From: Prunus persica
Taxonomy: Eukaryota; Streptophyta; Magnoliopsida; Rosales; Rosaceae
DNA length: 64,000 bases
Direction of reading: 5' to 3'
NCBI RefSeq assembly: GCF_000346465.2
Contig: NC_034012.1
Span: forward strand, 19,472,508 to 19,536,507
The position numbers and the translations under genes are program-made. Below, piece by piece: positions 10,650 to 22,124 of the stretch (positions are counted from its first letter, which is position 1; the number at the start of each line of letters is the position of its first letter). Under the pieces are notes generated by a model. That model ran no database searches. It saw nothing but the letters and a program-made list of their open reading frames with translations, and was not told where the DNA came from.

Positions 10650-11910
10650 TTAAGATTTGACACCGGCAAAGGCCTTGATAGGAGAGGGTTCCTTCTTCAA
10701 CTCTGGAGTAGTAGCATATTTTCGAATAAAGGCACGGCTATCAAATGCATTATAGAGCAGTGGGTGGCTTCCGTCCACTAATTCTTCAGGCACTTGGAAA
10801 ATCCCATTGTTGAATGTAAACAGTCCAATTGAATATCTTGTCTTGTTTCCACAATGCTTCACTCGATGGTGGCAAGCTTTTACTCTGTCATTGCTCCACA
10901 CCTAATTAATTTAATCAAACACCAAGTTCAAACTTTCATATCAAATTAATGCTTTTATATTACAAAGGCAATATGTTTAAATAAAAAATTTAGTACTAAT
11001 TTATTGGTTGGTGTATGGAACCCACCTGCAATCCATCACCCGCCATGAATACGAATTGTGAGGGTGCGCACTCAACATTAATCCAATCGCCTTCCTTGGT
11101 TTTGACCTCCAAGCCAGGGATATCATGCTGAACAACAATGGTGGTGAAGTTTATGTCTGTGTGGCTCGGAAACCTTACGGTGGCATCCTTGTCCTCTGGT
11201 ACTGTATATTTGATGAATCTAACAAGGTGACCGTTGGAACTACCAACCGACTCGTACTGCTTTCCAATCCCATAGCTTTCGAATAGCAGTTGCTCAACTG
11301 TGCGTTCCAAATTTGCCAATAACTGACCAAATGAATCTGTGGTTTCACTGCATGCGCCAAAACAAGAAATAATAAGATGGAAGTATGAACATGTACAATA
11401 AATAACAAATTAAGAAATTATTTGAGTCGTCTTCTTTCGGAAAACTTATGTCGCCAAAAAAAATACTTATATTGTCATATTGTGAATTCAAATCAAATTA
11501 TGAACCCTGCAAATAATATATAAATGAAATTACCAGAAGTTGCTCTTTCCTTCGGGCCACATGAGATTTTTGAACTTTTGGGTTTCTTGTGGGGATGTCA
11601 CATTATCGATGCACAAGCTTTCATAGAGTGGCAGGCCGGGGTTTGGACCCATATGCCCACGATAGGGTTCTTCACCAACGTTCTTGACTTTGTTTTCTTT
11701 GGGAACCTCAAATAAATCTTTGGCTTGGCCAAACATGTTGTTTAAAAGTTCCCCAGAAATTTGCTCATATTGTGCCACGAAAGAGCCGTATTCTTCAAGC
11801 GCAAACCGGACTTGTTTGGCGGTGGACAGCCAAGAAGCTGAGCCAGGCTTCAAGTCTTCAATGGAGAAATTGATGGTAGGGAGCTTATTAGGCAGTGTTA
11901 GGGAACCCAT
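10650..11910 (-). CDS. 2-oxoglutarate/Fe(II)-dependent dioxygenase, AOP type
   Basis: Three exons (11910-11534, 11347-11026, 10901-10650) join to 951 bp, 316 residues, the usual size of the family. Both introns (186 and 124 bp) have GT...AG borders and keep the frame. The protein starts MGSLTLPNKLPTINFS. The iron ligands are H188 and D190 (PSHTDINFTTI) and H245 (CHHRV); R255 and S257 (RYSIG) bind 2-oxoglutarate. Such soluble enzymes hydroxylate or demethylate small molecules. The AOP-type call rests on the N-terminal DIOX_N pattern and on DGLQVWSNDRV. The substrate cannot be read from sequence. All catalytic residues are present, so it may be functional. Broken copies of its last exon lie at 12656 and 41040, so it belonged to a cluster. 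Confidence 0.9.
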
Positions 11911-12026
11911 TTCACTAGAACTGGGATGTTTATGGAATATTTTTTCTCTCTACTTGGTAAGCGCTGTTGCTAGCACAAGCTTTGAGAGAAAACTGATGGG
12001 TGTGAAAAATGATAGGTTTCATGCTC

Positions 12027-12034
12027 CTTTTATA
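12027..12034 (-). promoter_or_regulatory. TATA box of the dioxygenase gene
   Basis: The minus strand reads TATAAAAG about 117 bp upstream of the ATG at 11910, a normal distance for a plant gene with a short leader. Confidence 0.6.
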
Positions 12035-12244
12035 GTAGTTCTTTGTTCAAACACATGTGCATGACATCATGTGGTGAAGAAATTATTTTATTACATTCTT
12101 TGCTGGTCACAACAGTCAGCCTGTCTTTTCTATAATTATAGTGAAAAAGTCCTGAAAACACAGCCAGATGGAAATTTCTCATTTGATTAGTCTCTGAAGA
12201 ATGACGAGACTATAAAACAGTTTCGTTGCCCATATCGAAAAGTC

Positions 12245-12600
12245 ATTCAGCGACCATAAGTCGAAGAAAGTTGGAAGCATCGTATGACTATCAGGAGCAT
12301 ATTTTGTTACAAGCATGTCAATCTCAGGACGTAGTTGTATGAAAAATCAAAGGTAATTAATTGTGTCGCGTCAACCATGTCTAGCTTCGATATCTTCGCG
12401 TCAACGAAAGATCAAAAAGTAATTGTGTCGTCAACAACGATGTCTAGCTTCGATGTCTTTGTAACAAGGTTCTTCATTACTGGATCATTTTGAATGTAGT
12501 CGTGTCCATTGAACCATATAACACGGTTCTTCATTAATGGGTTAGGCCCTACTTGCCCTCCTCTTCCCATAAACACATGACAATGTATCTAGAAGCCGAT
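12245..12600 (-). repeat. Upstream segment of the dioxygenase gene, duplicated at 52393
   Basis: The text beginning CCATAAGTCGAAGAAAGTT and running through GCATCGTATGACTATCAGG, TCTAGCTTCGATGTCTTTG and GACAATGTATCTAGAAG recurs at 52395-52840 in the same order with small changes. It lies upstream of the dioxygenase and has a near-repeat inside itself (GTCTAGCTTCGAT... twice). Confidence 0.65.
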
Positions 12601-12655
12601 AACTATACAAACTATTACTTTGATATAATCATATATTAGTGGTAGTGAAAACCCA

Positions 12656-12816
12656 TATAAACCCACGATTATCAGATGGATTATAGAGCAGTAGGTGGCT
12701 TTCATCCACTAGTTCTTCCGGTACTTGTATGTAAACAGCCCAGGTGAGTATCTAATCTCGTCTCCACAATGCTTTACTTGATGGGGGCATGCGTTTACTC
12801 TATCATTCCTCCATGC
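12656..12816 (-). pseudogene. Dioxygenase exon-3 fragment, broken
   Basis: On the minus strand an AG acceptor (TTATTAG) is followed by WRNDRVNAC and then KHCGDEIRYSPGLF, parallel to WSNDRVKAC...RYSIGLF in exon 3 of the gene at 10650-11910. A deletion after GLFTY shifts the frame and brings a stop. The conserved HRV histidine reads as HQV. No exons 1 or 2 are seen upstream. The piece is part of a longer duplicated segment shared with 41008-41420. It is a relic of a neighbouring dioxygenase copy. Confidence 0.75.
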
Positions 12817-12946
12817 CTAATAAACACAAGTCAAACAAGTTATCATTAAATTAAATTTTATATATATTGACTATACCTAGTGCTAGAGATGTCAACTTAA
12901 GATGATAACTTATTTGCCAACGCTTCATGTGCTTCAGAACTACTAA

Positions 12947-13357
12947 GAGCACTTCCAGCAGCTAAGGCTGGGCTCGGGCTGGGGGGTTTGGGCCAAAACA
13001 CGTTTCCAACAGCAAGGGCTAGCCTTGGCATGAGGTGGGGCCCATGAAACCAGGCCAGCCCTCAGGCAAGATCAGCTCTAGTTCAAGTCCGGGTTTGCTG
13101 ACGTCAGCAACAAAAAAAATAAAATAAAAATCTAAAAAAATCTAAACAAAAAACAAAAAATTCAGATTTAAAAAAAAAAAAAAAAACTTAGTCATAATTT
13201 TCACTTCCCACACTAAAACTCTATACAAATTTCTCACCTCATATCTCATGTGAATAGTTGTTGCCATGACAATTGGTGGAAACTCCACAACCTAGTAGCT
13301 GCCCTAACGCCCCTCTTGCCATGGCAAAAGGCAAAGGGCGAACTGCTGGAAGTGCTC
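12947..13357. mobile_element. MITE with GAGCACTTCCAGCAG ends, TAA target duplication
   Basis: Starts GAGCACTTCCAGCAG and ends CTGCTGGAAGTGCTC, a perfect 15-bp inverted repeat, with TAA on both sides (12944-12946, 13358-13360). The 411-bp body has no coding sequence. The paralogous segment at 41310-41335 reads CACTACTAACAAAAATCAATG without the insert, a related empty site. A 3-bp TAA duplication fits the Harbinger/Tourist group. Confidence 0.85.
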
Positions 13358-13370
13358 TAAAAAGAGAGAT

Positions 13371-13558
13371 CAATGGGCATTGGGTATTGATGTCCAATGT
13401 ACATAAAAGGGGTTTGTATTGACATTGGTGCCCACTAAAAGGGTTTGCATATGTTGACACTCTTGGTGCCCGATATAGTAGTATATTGGGTACTAAACTG
13501 GGCACCAAAATTATTAATACGAATCGCTTTTGTGAACACCAATTTCCATACCCATTAA
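13371..13558. mobile_element. Short MITE-like inverted-repeat element
   Basis: The left end AATGGGCATTGGGTATTGATG and the right end ACACCAATTTCCATACCCATT are imperfect inverted copies. Parts recur at 16486-16540 (right part), 41336-41420 (left part) and 57604-57668 (right part). No coding sequence. The boundaries are approximate. Confidence 0.5.
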
Positions 13559-14203
13559 TTTTTTTTTTTTACTAATGCAGCATGAACCACACAAAATTTT
13601 ATTCATAGAATATCCGAGGTCAGCGTTCCTAGTTTTTACCACGGCACTGAAGAATCATGGTGCACACTAGTTCTTAGTTTTAGTATTGTTTTCTTGCAGC
13701 AGGAAAATAATTGTTTCAAAGCCCATATGAAAAAGTCAAGAGAAGCATGCTCGATCAGCTTCAAGAGGCCAAGTTGGGTCTGTGAATGGAAGAACAGATG
13801 GATTGTAACATGCTCATAGCGATAGACAGTGAACCTATGTCGTTTAGTGATCAAGAGGCCCCGTTGGGTCTGTGAACGGAAGAAAAGACGGAGAATATAT
13901 TGGGGATTTTAAATACTAGAAGCAGAACATCCTTGAATATGAAGTAAATGCGGAAATACCAGGAAACTCAACATTTATAACCTCAGCTGACTTTTCTAGA
14001 GACTCTGAAACAGCCGCCTTAAAATTCTAAATTTCAATTATCACCGATGTATATATTTGACAGCAAACACATAAGCCACCAAAAAAATTGAATATAAACA
14101 AATCATAATTCATCATACCTTGAGTTGTGTATCGCAGAGTCTCTTCTTTCTCAAGTTTGTTACTGAATACTGATCATAAGCAAATCAGAAAAATAAAATA
14201 AGA
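13505..14203. repeat. Dispersed repeat block R, copy 1
   Basis: Copies lie at 16486-17202, 49060-49330 (partial), and 57598-58210 plus 59220-59370 (split by a hAT element). Shared landmarks are GCAGCATGAACCACACAAAA, AAGTCAAGAGAAGCATGCTCG and TAGAAGCAGAACATCCT. On the minus strand, TACACAACTCAAG|GTATG near 14120 looks like an exon donor, so it may derive from a gene. I do not recognise one. Confidence 0.65.
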
Positions 14204-14216
14204 AGCAGATTACAAA

Positions 14217-15943
14217 ACCTTGTATAACCCTATTAGGGTTTACACACTTGTATTATAAATACCACTTTTTGGAGAATGAAAATATATCAAAAAATATTTT
14301 ACTATATATTGTTTGACTTGGTATTAGAGCTGAATTTTTGGTGACCTATGTGTTGCAACCACCCATGTTCTAGTCCCACATTATTTTTTCTACCTGTGCC
14401 GTGTGTGCCCTTATGGGTTTGTGTGTTGTGTTGTAGTATTCATGTCATTCCCGTCTTCGTGCATCAGCCGAATTTGTGCCTCTGCTGTGTTCTACTGTGT
14501 GTATCCGTGATCTGTTGAGTTTCCGCTGTAATCATGGGTGATAACTCCATTGTTGATGATGTTGCTGCTGCTTCTGCAAATTTGCTTGTTTTTGACTCTA
14601 TTCTAGGTATTGTCTCTAATACTTGCATAATTGACACTGGTGCTACTGATCATATGACTTATGATGCTAATTTTTTTTTGATGAGTTATTTAGTAACACC
14701 TGTGACCTATACATAACTAGTTCAAATGGCTTGCCCTCTCCAATTACCTGGCGAGGGCACAATCTCTCTCATTCTTGCTATGTCCTTGTCTCGTGCATTA
14801 CTTGTTCCCAATATCCATTGTAACTTGTTATCAATTGGTCGATTACTTGATACACTTAATGCTTCTGCTACTTTCTATCCTACACATTGCTCTTTTCAGG
14901 GTCTTCAGACTCACGAGACAATTGGGTATGGTAAACGGATATGAGGGTTATATAATTTGACATTGCCTGCTAGACTAGTTCGTGATCGTGTCATTAATAC
15001 TGTTCAAAGTTGTAGTGTTAAAGACAAACAAAAAATTTGGTTATGGCATCGTTGCTTGGGACACCCGTTGTTTAGCTACCCTAAGCATCTATTTCCATCT
15101 TTATTCCGCTCTTGTGATGAGTCCAGTTTAAAGTGTAAGACATATATTTTGGCCAATAGCCATCGCACTATGTTTCCTTTAAGTGACAGTAAAACTGCCA
15201 AGCCTTTTGATTTAGTGCATTTTGATGTGTGGGGTCTGGCTCGCACTACTTTGAACAATTTTTGTTGGTTCATTACATTTATTGATAATTGTACCCGACT
15301 CACTTGAGTTTTTTTGCTAAAAATAAACATGATGTTGTTCCATATTTCCAGAGTTTTGTATTATGGTGTCTACTCAGTTTTAGGTTCGGGTCAAAGTATT
15401 CCGGACCAATAACGGAGGAGAATATGTGAATAATACTTTGGTGTGCTTCTTCCGTGCTCAATGTATTATTCACCGAACAACAACCTATTTTACCCCTCAA
15501 CAAAATAGTGTGTCTGAAAGGAAGAACCGACAATTGCTTGAAGTTGCACGCGCACTCATATTGAGTATGTCTGTTCTCCATCATCTTTGAGGGCATGTTG
15601 TTCTGTCTGCTGTCTATTTGATTAATCATACTCCTAATCTGATTCTTGGTATGATGTGTTTGGTGACCATGTTTCCCATGTCTCCGTCTCCAAGTTGCCC
15701 CCTAAAGTTTTTGGGTGTGTTGCCTATGTTCATGTCTACTCTCATCAACGAAGTAAACTTGATCCTTGTGCTCTGCGTTGTGTCTTTATTGGCTACTCTT
15801 CTACTCAAAAGGGCTATATGTGTTTGGGCCAAAACTCTGCACGCTAGCCCATTTTTGTTGAGACCCACAAACAAAACATTTGGGCTTTTATCTACAAGAA
15901 TCAGAAGCAAAAAACCAAGATACTAACAAGCCTAGACCTTTTT
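14217..15943 (+). pseudogene. Truncated Copia fragment A: LTR end, protease, integrase
   Basis: It begins inside an LTR (TTGTATAACCC... to GTTTGAC at 14317) that matches the LTR at 39930-40131. A primer-binding site like the initiator tRNA-Met type follows (TTGGTATTAGAGC, 14318-14330). The coding part reads a protease motif DTGATDHM near 14635, a GAG-pre-integrase region WLWHRCLGHP near 15040, and integrase pieces HFDVWG...FITFIDN, NNGGEY and SERKNRQ up to about 15940. Gag is reduced to about 30 codons, and RT, RNase H and the 3' LTR are absent. Several stops and frameshifts are present. AGCAGATTACAAA flanks it on both sides (14204-14216, 15944-15956). Confidence 0.8.
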
Positions 15944-16485
15944 AGCAGATTACAAATATAGCCATGATCTAAAGAAATAAAATACCATTATTGACAATTA
16001 AAAAACTGATGCACAGTTTTGGATAAAAGCCCAGCTTCTGAGAATTTCTCACCACTTGGTCTCTATCCCAAAAAGGCAAAACAACATATCTTTTTCTCAA
16101 GAAAGCCCCCATGTGATTTAACTTTGAAAAAGTCAAAATTTTCAACTATCACAGAGGAGTTGATAAGGAGTTAATGAAAGCGCATGTCTTACAAGAGGAC
16201 TTCTTTATTTTTACAGCTAAAGAAAGAAGATCAAATCCCCTTTTTATATACAAAGAAATCTGCACCAAAGCAGGTGACATTTCCAAGAGATAAGCAGACT
16301 ACGTTTTCAAGAGATAAGTAGGGAGCAAGGGAGTTGTTCATCAGGAAAAGCAAACTAACCATCATGGCAGATTGTGTTTTTTCTCTTTACAAGGAACAAA
16401 TAGAGAACAAAGAGAGTTAGTTTTCTTTCAAAAAAAAACTAGGAAAAGACCTCCATGAAAGCTGATTGTTGATGGTTCTTCTCTG

Positions 16486-19400
16486 CCAAAATTATTAATA
16501 CGAATCGCTTTTGTGAACACCAATGTCCATACCCATTCATTTTTATTTTTTTTTACTAATACAGCATGAACCACACAAAAATTTATTCATAGAATATCCG
16601 AGGTCAACACGGCACTGAAGAATCATGGTGCACACTGCACACTATTGCTTACTTTTAGTATTGTTTTCTCGCAGCGGGAAAATAATTGCTTCAAAGCCCA
16701 TATGAAAAAGTCAAGAGAAGCATGCTCGATCAACTTCAAGAGGCCAAGTTGGGTCTGTGAACGGAAGAACAGATGGATTGTAACATGCTCGTAGCGATAG
16801 ACAGTGAACCTATGTCGTTTAGTGATCTGGAGGCCCCGTTGGGTTTGTGAAATGAAGAAAAGACGGAGAATACATTGGGGATTTTATTTCTACCAAATAA
16901 AGCCCTTTAATACTAGAAGCAGAACATCCTTGATATGAAGTAAATGCGGAAATACCAGGAAACTCAACATTTATAACCTCAGCTGACTTTTCTAGAGACT
17001 CTGAAACAGCCGCCTTAAAATTCTAATTTTCAATTATCAACGATGTATATATTTGACAGCAAACACATAAGCCACCAAAAAAATTGAATATAAACAAATT
17101 ATAATTCATCATACCTCGAGTTGTGTATCGCAGAGCCTCTTCTTTCTCGAGTTTGCTACTGAATACTGATCATAAGAGCCAAATCAGAAAAATAAAATAA
17201 GAAGCAGATTACAAAACCTTGTATAACCCTATTAGGGTTTACACACTTGTATTATAAATACCACTTTTTGGAGAATGAAAATATATCAGAAAATATTTTA
17301 TCCTATATTGTTTGACTTGGTATTATAGCTAACTTTCTAGTGACCTATGTGTTGTGCCCACTCATGTTCTAGACCCATATTATTTTTTCTACCTGTGCCG
17401 TGTGTGCCCTTATGGGTTTGTGTGTTGTGTTGTAGTGTTCATGTCATTCCCGTCTTCGTGCATCAGCCGAATTTGTGCCTCTACTGTGTTTCGCTGTGTG
17501 TACTCTGCCGTGATCTGTTGAGTTTCCGCTGCAATCATGGGTGATAACTCCATTGTTGATGATGTTACTGTTGCTTCTGCAAATTTGTGTGTTTCTGACT
17601 CTATTCTAGGTATTGTCTCCAATACTTGGATAATTGACACTGGTGCTACTGATCATATGACTTAAGATGCTAAATTTTTTTGATGAGTTATCTAGTAACA
17701 CCTGTGACCTATACATAACTAGTTCTAATGACTTGCCCTCTCCAACTACCTGGCGAGGGCACAACCTCTCTCATTCGTGCTATGTCCTTGTCTTGTGCAT
17801 TACTTGTTCCCAATATCCATTGTAACTTGTTATCTGTTGGTCGATTTCTTAATACACTTAATGCTTCTGCTACTTTCTATCCTACACATTGCTCTTTTCA
17901 GGATCTTAAGACTCACGAGACAATTGGGTATGGTAAACGGATATGAGGGTTATATCATTTGACATTGCCTGCCGGACTAGTTCGTGATCGTGTCATTAAC
18001 ATTGTTCAAAGTTGTAGTGTCAAAGACAAACAAAAAATTTGGTTATGGCATCGTTGCTTGGGACACCTGTTGTTTGGCTACCCTAAGTGTCTGTTTCCAT
18101 CTTTATTCCGCTATTGTGATGAGTCCAATTTTAAGTGTAAGACATATATTTTGGCCAAGAGCCATCGCACTATGTTTCCTTTAAGTGACAGTAAAGCTGC
18201 CAAGCCTTTTGATTTAGTGCATTCTGATGTGTGGGGTCTAGTTCGCGCTACTTTGAATGGTTTTTGTTGGTTCGTTACATTTATTGATAATTGTACTCGA
18301 CTCATTTGGGTTTTCTTGCTAAAAATAAACATGATGTTGCTTCCATCTTTCCAAAGTTTTGTACTGTGGTGTCTACTCAGTTTCAGGCTCGGGTCAAAGT
18401 ATTTCGGATCGATAATGGAGGAGAATATGTGAATAATACTTTGGTGTGCTTCTTTCGTGCTCAAGGTATTATTCACCAAACGACAACCTATTTTGCCTCT
18501 CAGCAAAATGGTGTGTCTGAAAGGAAGAACCGACAATTGCTTGAAGTTGCACGCTCACTCATATTGAGTATGTCTATTCTTCATCATCTTTGGGGGCATG
18601 CTGTTCTGTCTGTTGCCTATTTGATTAATCATACTCCTAATCTGGTTCTTGATTTCAAGATACGTATGATGTGTTTGGTGACCATGTTTCCCCTGTCTCC
18701 GTCTCCAAGTTGCCTCCTAAAGTTTTTGGGTGTGTTGCCTATGTTCATGTCTACTTTTATCAACGGAGTAAACTTGATTCTTGTGCTCTGCGTTGTGTCT
18801 TTATTGGCTACTCTTCTACTCAAAAGGGCTATAAGTGTTTGGGCCAAAACTCTGCATGCTAGCCCATTTTTGTTGAGAGGCCCACAAACAAAACATTTGG
18901 GCTTTTATCTACAAGAATCAGAAGCAAAAAACCAAGATACTAAAAAGCCTAGACCTTTTTAGCAGATTACAAATATAGCCATGATCTAAAGAAATAAAAT
19001 ACCATTATTAACAATTAAAAAACTGATACACAGTTTTGGATAAAAGCCCAACTTCTGAGAAATTCTCACCACTTGGTCTCTATCCCAAAAAGGCAAAACA
19101 ACATATCTTTTTCTCAAGAAAGCCCCCACGTGATTTAACTTTGGAAAAATCAAAATTTTGAAATGTCACAGAAGAGTTGATAAGGAGTTAATGAAAGCAT
19201 GTCTTACAAGATGACTTCTCCATTTTTGCAGCTAAAGAAAGAAGATCAAATCTCCTTTTTATATACAGAGAAACTCTGCACCAAAGCAGGTGGCATTTCC
19301 AAGAGATAAGCAGACTATGTTTTCAAGAGATAGGAAGCAAGGGAGTTGTTCATCAGGAAAAGTAAACTAACCATCATGGCCGATTGTGTTTTTTCTCTTT

Positions 19401-19500
19401 ACAAGGAACAAACAGAGAACAAAGAGAGTTAGTTTTCTTTTAGAAAAAGCAAGAAAAAGACCTCTATGAAAGCTGATTGTTGATGGTTCTTCTTTGCCAA
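16486..19500 (+). repeat. Tandem duplication unit B
   Basis: Second copy of the 2.98-kb unit, a little longer through small indels (for example TTTCTACCAAATAAAGCC near 16890 is extra). It ends near TTGCCAAAATAATAAC. Most differences from unit A are single bases. Confidence 0.85.
17216..18960 (+). pseudogene. Truncated Copia fragment B
   Basis: Same structure as the fragment at 14217-15943: LTR end, primer-binding site (17317-17330), protease motif DTGATDHMT followed here by a TAA stop, pre-integrase motif WLWHRCLGH, and integrase stretches up to KPRPF before a stop at 18960. One frame stays open for 223 codons at 18291-18962, longer than anything in copy A. RT is absent. AGCAGATTACAAA flanks it (17203-17215, 18961-18973). 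This copy also carries a few intact codons that are stops in copy A, so the two have decayed separately since duplication. Confidence 0.8.
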
Positions 19501-20578
19501 AATAATAACTTCCTTTTTTGTGGGATTTAAAAAGAAAGATCTTTTGAATGATCTGCCGCCCATTATTAAAAGATTAAAAAATCTCACTCTAGCATTTCCT
19601 ATAAATGCAAGAGGAGGTGAACAGATCAAGAGACAGCCAAAAAATCAATCAAGACAAAAACTCTCAAAGTCACAACTGACAAACTCAAAAAGATCAATTG
19701 ATCTAAAAAGCTATCAGACCCTAGAGCAACCAAAGCTCTTTGATCCATAAGAAACAAATCAGCTAGAGTTCAAATCTCTGGTTTCAGTTCTATTCAGGGA
19801 AACAGTTTTACAAAGCGAGATTTCTCTCCTTACAAATTTGGTTCAGCTTGAAGCCATGTCAAGCAGAGTCCGGGTTTTTACAAATATGAAAACCTCAACA
19901 AATTTACAGAAAGCCTTGGTCAAGCAAAATAGGCACCATAGCGCAGCTCCAGCTCAGAGACCATCAATCTAACCACTTTTGTCCTTTTTAGACTAAAGAG
20001 GCCTTAATTCTGCCCATTCAACAAGCCTTCCATGGCTCGAAATAAATTAAAGGTCTGCCAAACTCAAACGTCGATATCGATTTCCAGTTGAAACTCATCA
20101 GTTGAAGGTGTTGATGATCTAATCCAACATAGACACATCCAATACAGCCTAGTTTAGAGGTAGCTACTCAGACAGAAATCGAAGTCCAACGTTATGTTGT
20201 CTTTTTCGGAGTTGCCATTTCGCTTTTTTGAGTCCTGTAATAGGCAGTTCTGCCTAAAACAGTTTGTCTTCTTTTTATCTATTCTGGTTAGAACTACCAA
20301 TTTTGTACTGTGAAAAATTGTGAAGTCCTCACCAGTCTGAGGCAAGAAAAGAACTTACTTGGGAGATATTCGTCATCCAAATTCACAATTGCTTGTTTAA
20401 GAATCAGTAACTTGGGGCGCAAGTTATCTATTTTTTAGAAGTTTCCTAGGGTTTCAAACTGCTAGCAGTGGCACGCTCACCCACAAAAGAAAGTTGACTT
20501 ATTGACCACCAATGGTTGTCAAGCCAATGGGGAACTTTACCCTACCATCACAGGATTAAAATCAAAACGGGTGAATAA
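19501..20578 (+). mobile_element. Right part of the LTR of an outer Tat-like element
   Basis: It carries a TATA-like CCTATAAATGC near 19598-19608 and ends just before a primer-binding-site-like TTTGGCACGCCCGCTGGGAC, which parallels the site after the inner element's LTR (22158-22176). The LTR start probably lies upstream, near or within 18974-19500, but no left edge or partner LTR was found. No protein is coded. Confidence 0.5.
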
Positions 20579-20580
20579 TT

Positions 20581-20598
20581 TGGCACGCCCGCTGGGAC
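20581..20598 (+). promoter_or_regulatory. Primer-binding site of the outer Tat-like element
   Basis: TGGCACGCCCGCTGGGAC differs at only two positions from TGGCATGCCCAGTGGGAC at 22160-22177. It is followed after 10 bp by ACGTA and the inserted inner element. Confidence 0.6.
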
Positions 20599-20608
20599 TT
20601 CTCAGTAT

Positions 20609-20613
20609 ACGTA
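20609..20613. repeat. ACGTA target duplication of the inner Tat element, left copy
   Basis: ACGTA precedes the LTR start TGTAGAC at 20614 and follows the LTR end TTTACA both at 21338 and at 35891. Confidence 0.75.
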
Positions 20614-21337
20614 TGTAGACAAAGAAATTTTGGCGAATTAAATTCCACTAAATAAGAAAATAATTAGGGTTTGGTGGATTAAATTGTGGGCCCCATAATT
20701 CGCCCATGTGGCGTGTGACTCATCAAAGTCGGATTAGTTGTCAAAAAATGACATGTGGCGACATCCGACGGAGTGCATCAAACAGTTCAAGATGAAGACA
20801 AAATGAAGGGAAAAAATCTTTTGTGATTGACTTTGATTTAAATCAAATATTAATCAGGTCAATCAATTGAAGATAATCTGGTTAAATTGCCAGATTATGG
20901 GAATTGATTTAAATCAAATCAAAATCCCACAAAACAAGGTTTTAAATAGGAAAAGTTATTTAGGTCAAGCATCCTACAAAAGCCTATAAATAGGAGGCCT
21001 CAAGACGAAAGAAGGGCGCAGAAAAAAACCTAGCACTCAGAAGAAACAGAAAACTCTCTGCATTCTTCACCCTACTTTGGAAGAGCCACCAAGCACAAGA
21101 AATACGTGCCGGTTCCTTCACCATAGAAAAATCCCAAACACCAAACAAGCTTCGTGCTATCCGTTTGATCAAGATCAAGTCTCTACGACCCTTGTATCAA
21201 ACACAAATTTTCTTTAAACACTTTGGAGATCAAATTAGAGGATTCAATACAAAGATTGTAACCCTAAATTTCATTAATACAATATTATTTTGTACACGTG
21301 TTCTTGTCTCATTTGTCGCAGGAAATTCGTGTTTACA
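20614..21337 (+). repeat. 5'-side LTR of the inner Tat element
   Basis: Runs TGTAGAC to TTTACA and matches 35171-35890. TATAAATA at 20985-20992 is a likely promoter TATA box. Followed by ACGTA and then host (outer-element) sequence rather than the primer-binding site, which is what a solo LTR looks like. Confidence 0.85.
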
Positions 21338-22124
21338 ACGTACTCCTAGAAGACATCTCTTGGTGTTTGAATATTGGAAGCACTAGCCAGAATCCAAGCT
21401 TTGCTATGGAAAGAAATCAAGCACCTCTCCAGCAAGGACATGAATCAGAGGAAAGTGACGCTAGGCATTCAGCCCATGGCAGCACCAGGAGTAGACGTTC
21501 CAGATTTGGTTCTAGAAGAATGAACAAGATACAGGATGCTGTACTCCGACAAGAGGCTGCAGCACAAAGGAGCAATGATACTCTAAATAACATGACAGCC
21601 ATGATGCAGTGGCAAGTCAACAGGCAATTCAGAAAGGATCGTGAGGCTGCTATTGCAAGAATTCCAAACCCAGATATTGTGGTCCAGCAGCTAGGAAAGA
21701 TCCTCACCGATAAACAGAACAAAAGTGTATATATATATATAATATGACTACTACCAAACTTGTACCGGGGAAACAATCCAATCGGGGAATTCTTTGACTA
21801 GACCACATGGAAGAATCCTCAATTGACCATGTGGCTAGGGAACGAGCCGTCCAACAGGGGGACTAGCTCACCAGCATATACAATAGAATCCTCAATACTC
21901 GTACGTCTGTGACAAGTCCTACGCGTGCAGACTAACCCCGCTAAGGGTCTACAAAACACCCTGTCAAGGGTGCCCCGGTTCCGACATATCCAAGTGTCCC
22001 AAAAGTTTCCAAGTATCCAATCCATGTATTCCAAAACAAGGGAGGTACAAAGGGTAGTGCTAATAGCACTTCAAACTGACATAAACCACAACCCAACTCA
22101 CATTCCATAATCCCTTTCCCACAA
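21338..22124 (+). repeat. Displaced copy of the 3' flank (outer-element gag start plus LTR piece)
   Basis: Nearly identical to 35891-36685, about 1 percent different by eye. It contains the start of the outer element's gag (ATG at 21403, open for about 115 codons to a TATATA tract) and then part of a minus-strand LTR of another family (from 21729). It sits where the primer-binding site of the inner element should be. Confidence 0.8.
21403..21747 (+). pseudogene. N-terminal gag fragment of the outer Tat-like element, open copy
   Basis: Reads MERNQAPLQQGHESEESDAR, with an arginine/serine-rich stretch (STRSRRSRFGSRRM) and a glutamine-rich helix-like part ending near IPNPDIVVQQLGKIL, about 108 codons, before running into TATATATA. 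Such basic leaders are common at the start of plant Tat gag proteins, but no gag core domain is present here. The second copy at 35959 has three nonsense changes at matching positions (CAA, CGA and CAG codons to TAA, TGA and TAG), so this copy shows the less decayed state. Confidence 0.6.

Larger units (their letters stand above)
13505..16485 (+). repeat. Tandem duplication unit A (2981 bp)
   Basis: 13505 begins CCAAAATTATTAATACG, and the same text begins again at 16486. The units stay collinear to about 19500. Each unit holds a dispersed repeat block (13505-14203), a Copia fragment (14217-15943) and the start of an LTR-like stretch (15944-16485). At the far end (19493) the text reads GCCAAAATAATAAC, so CCAAAAT was present at both original breakpoints. 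Confidence 0.85.

Noticed and set aside
20614..22124. Reading 20614-22124 and 35171-36685 as one 1.5-kb LTR
   Set aside because: TTTACA followed by ACGTA at 21337 and 35890, plus gag coding after it, shows the LTR ends there; the rest is duplicated flank.
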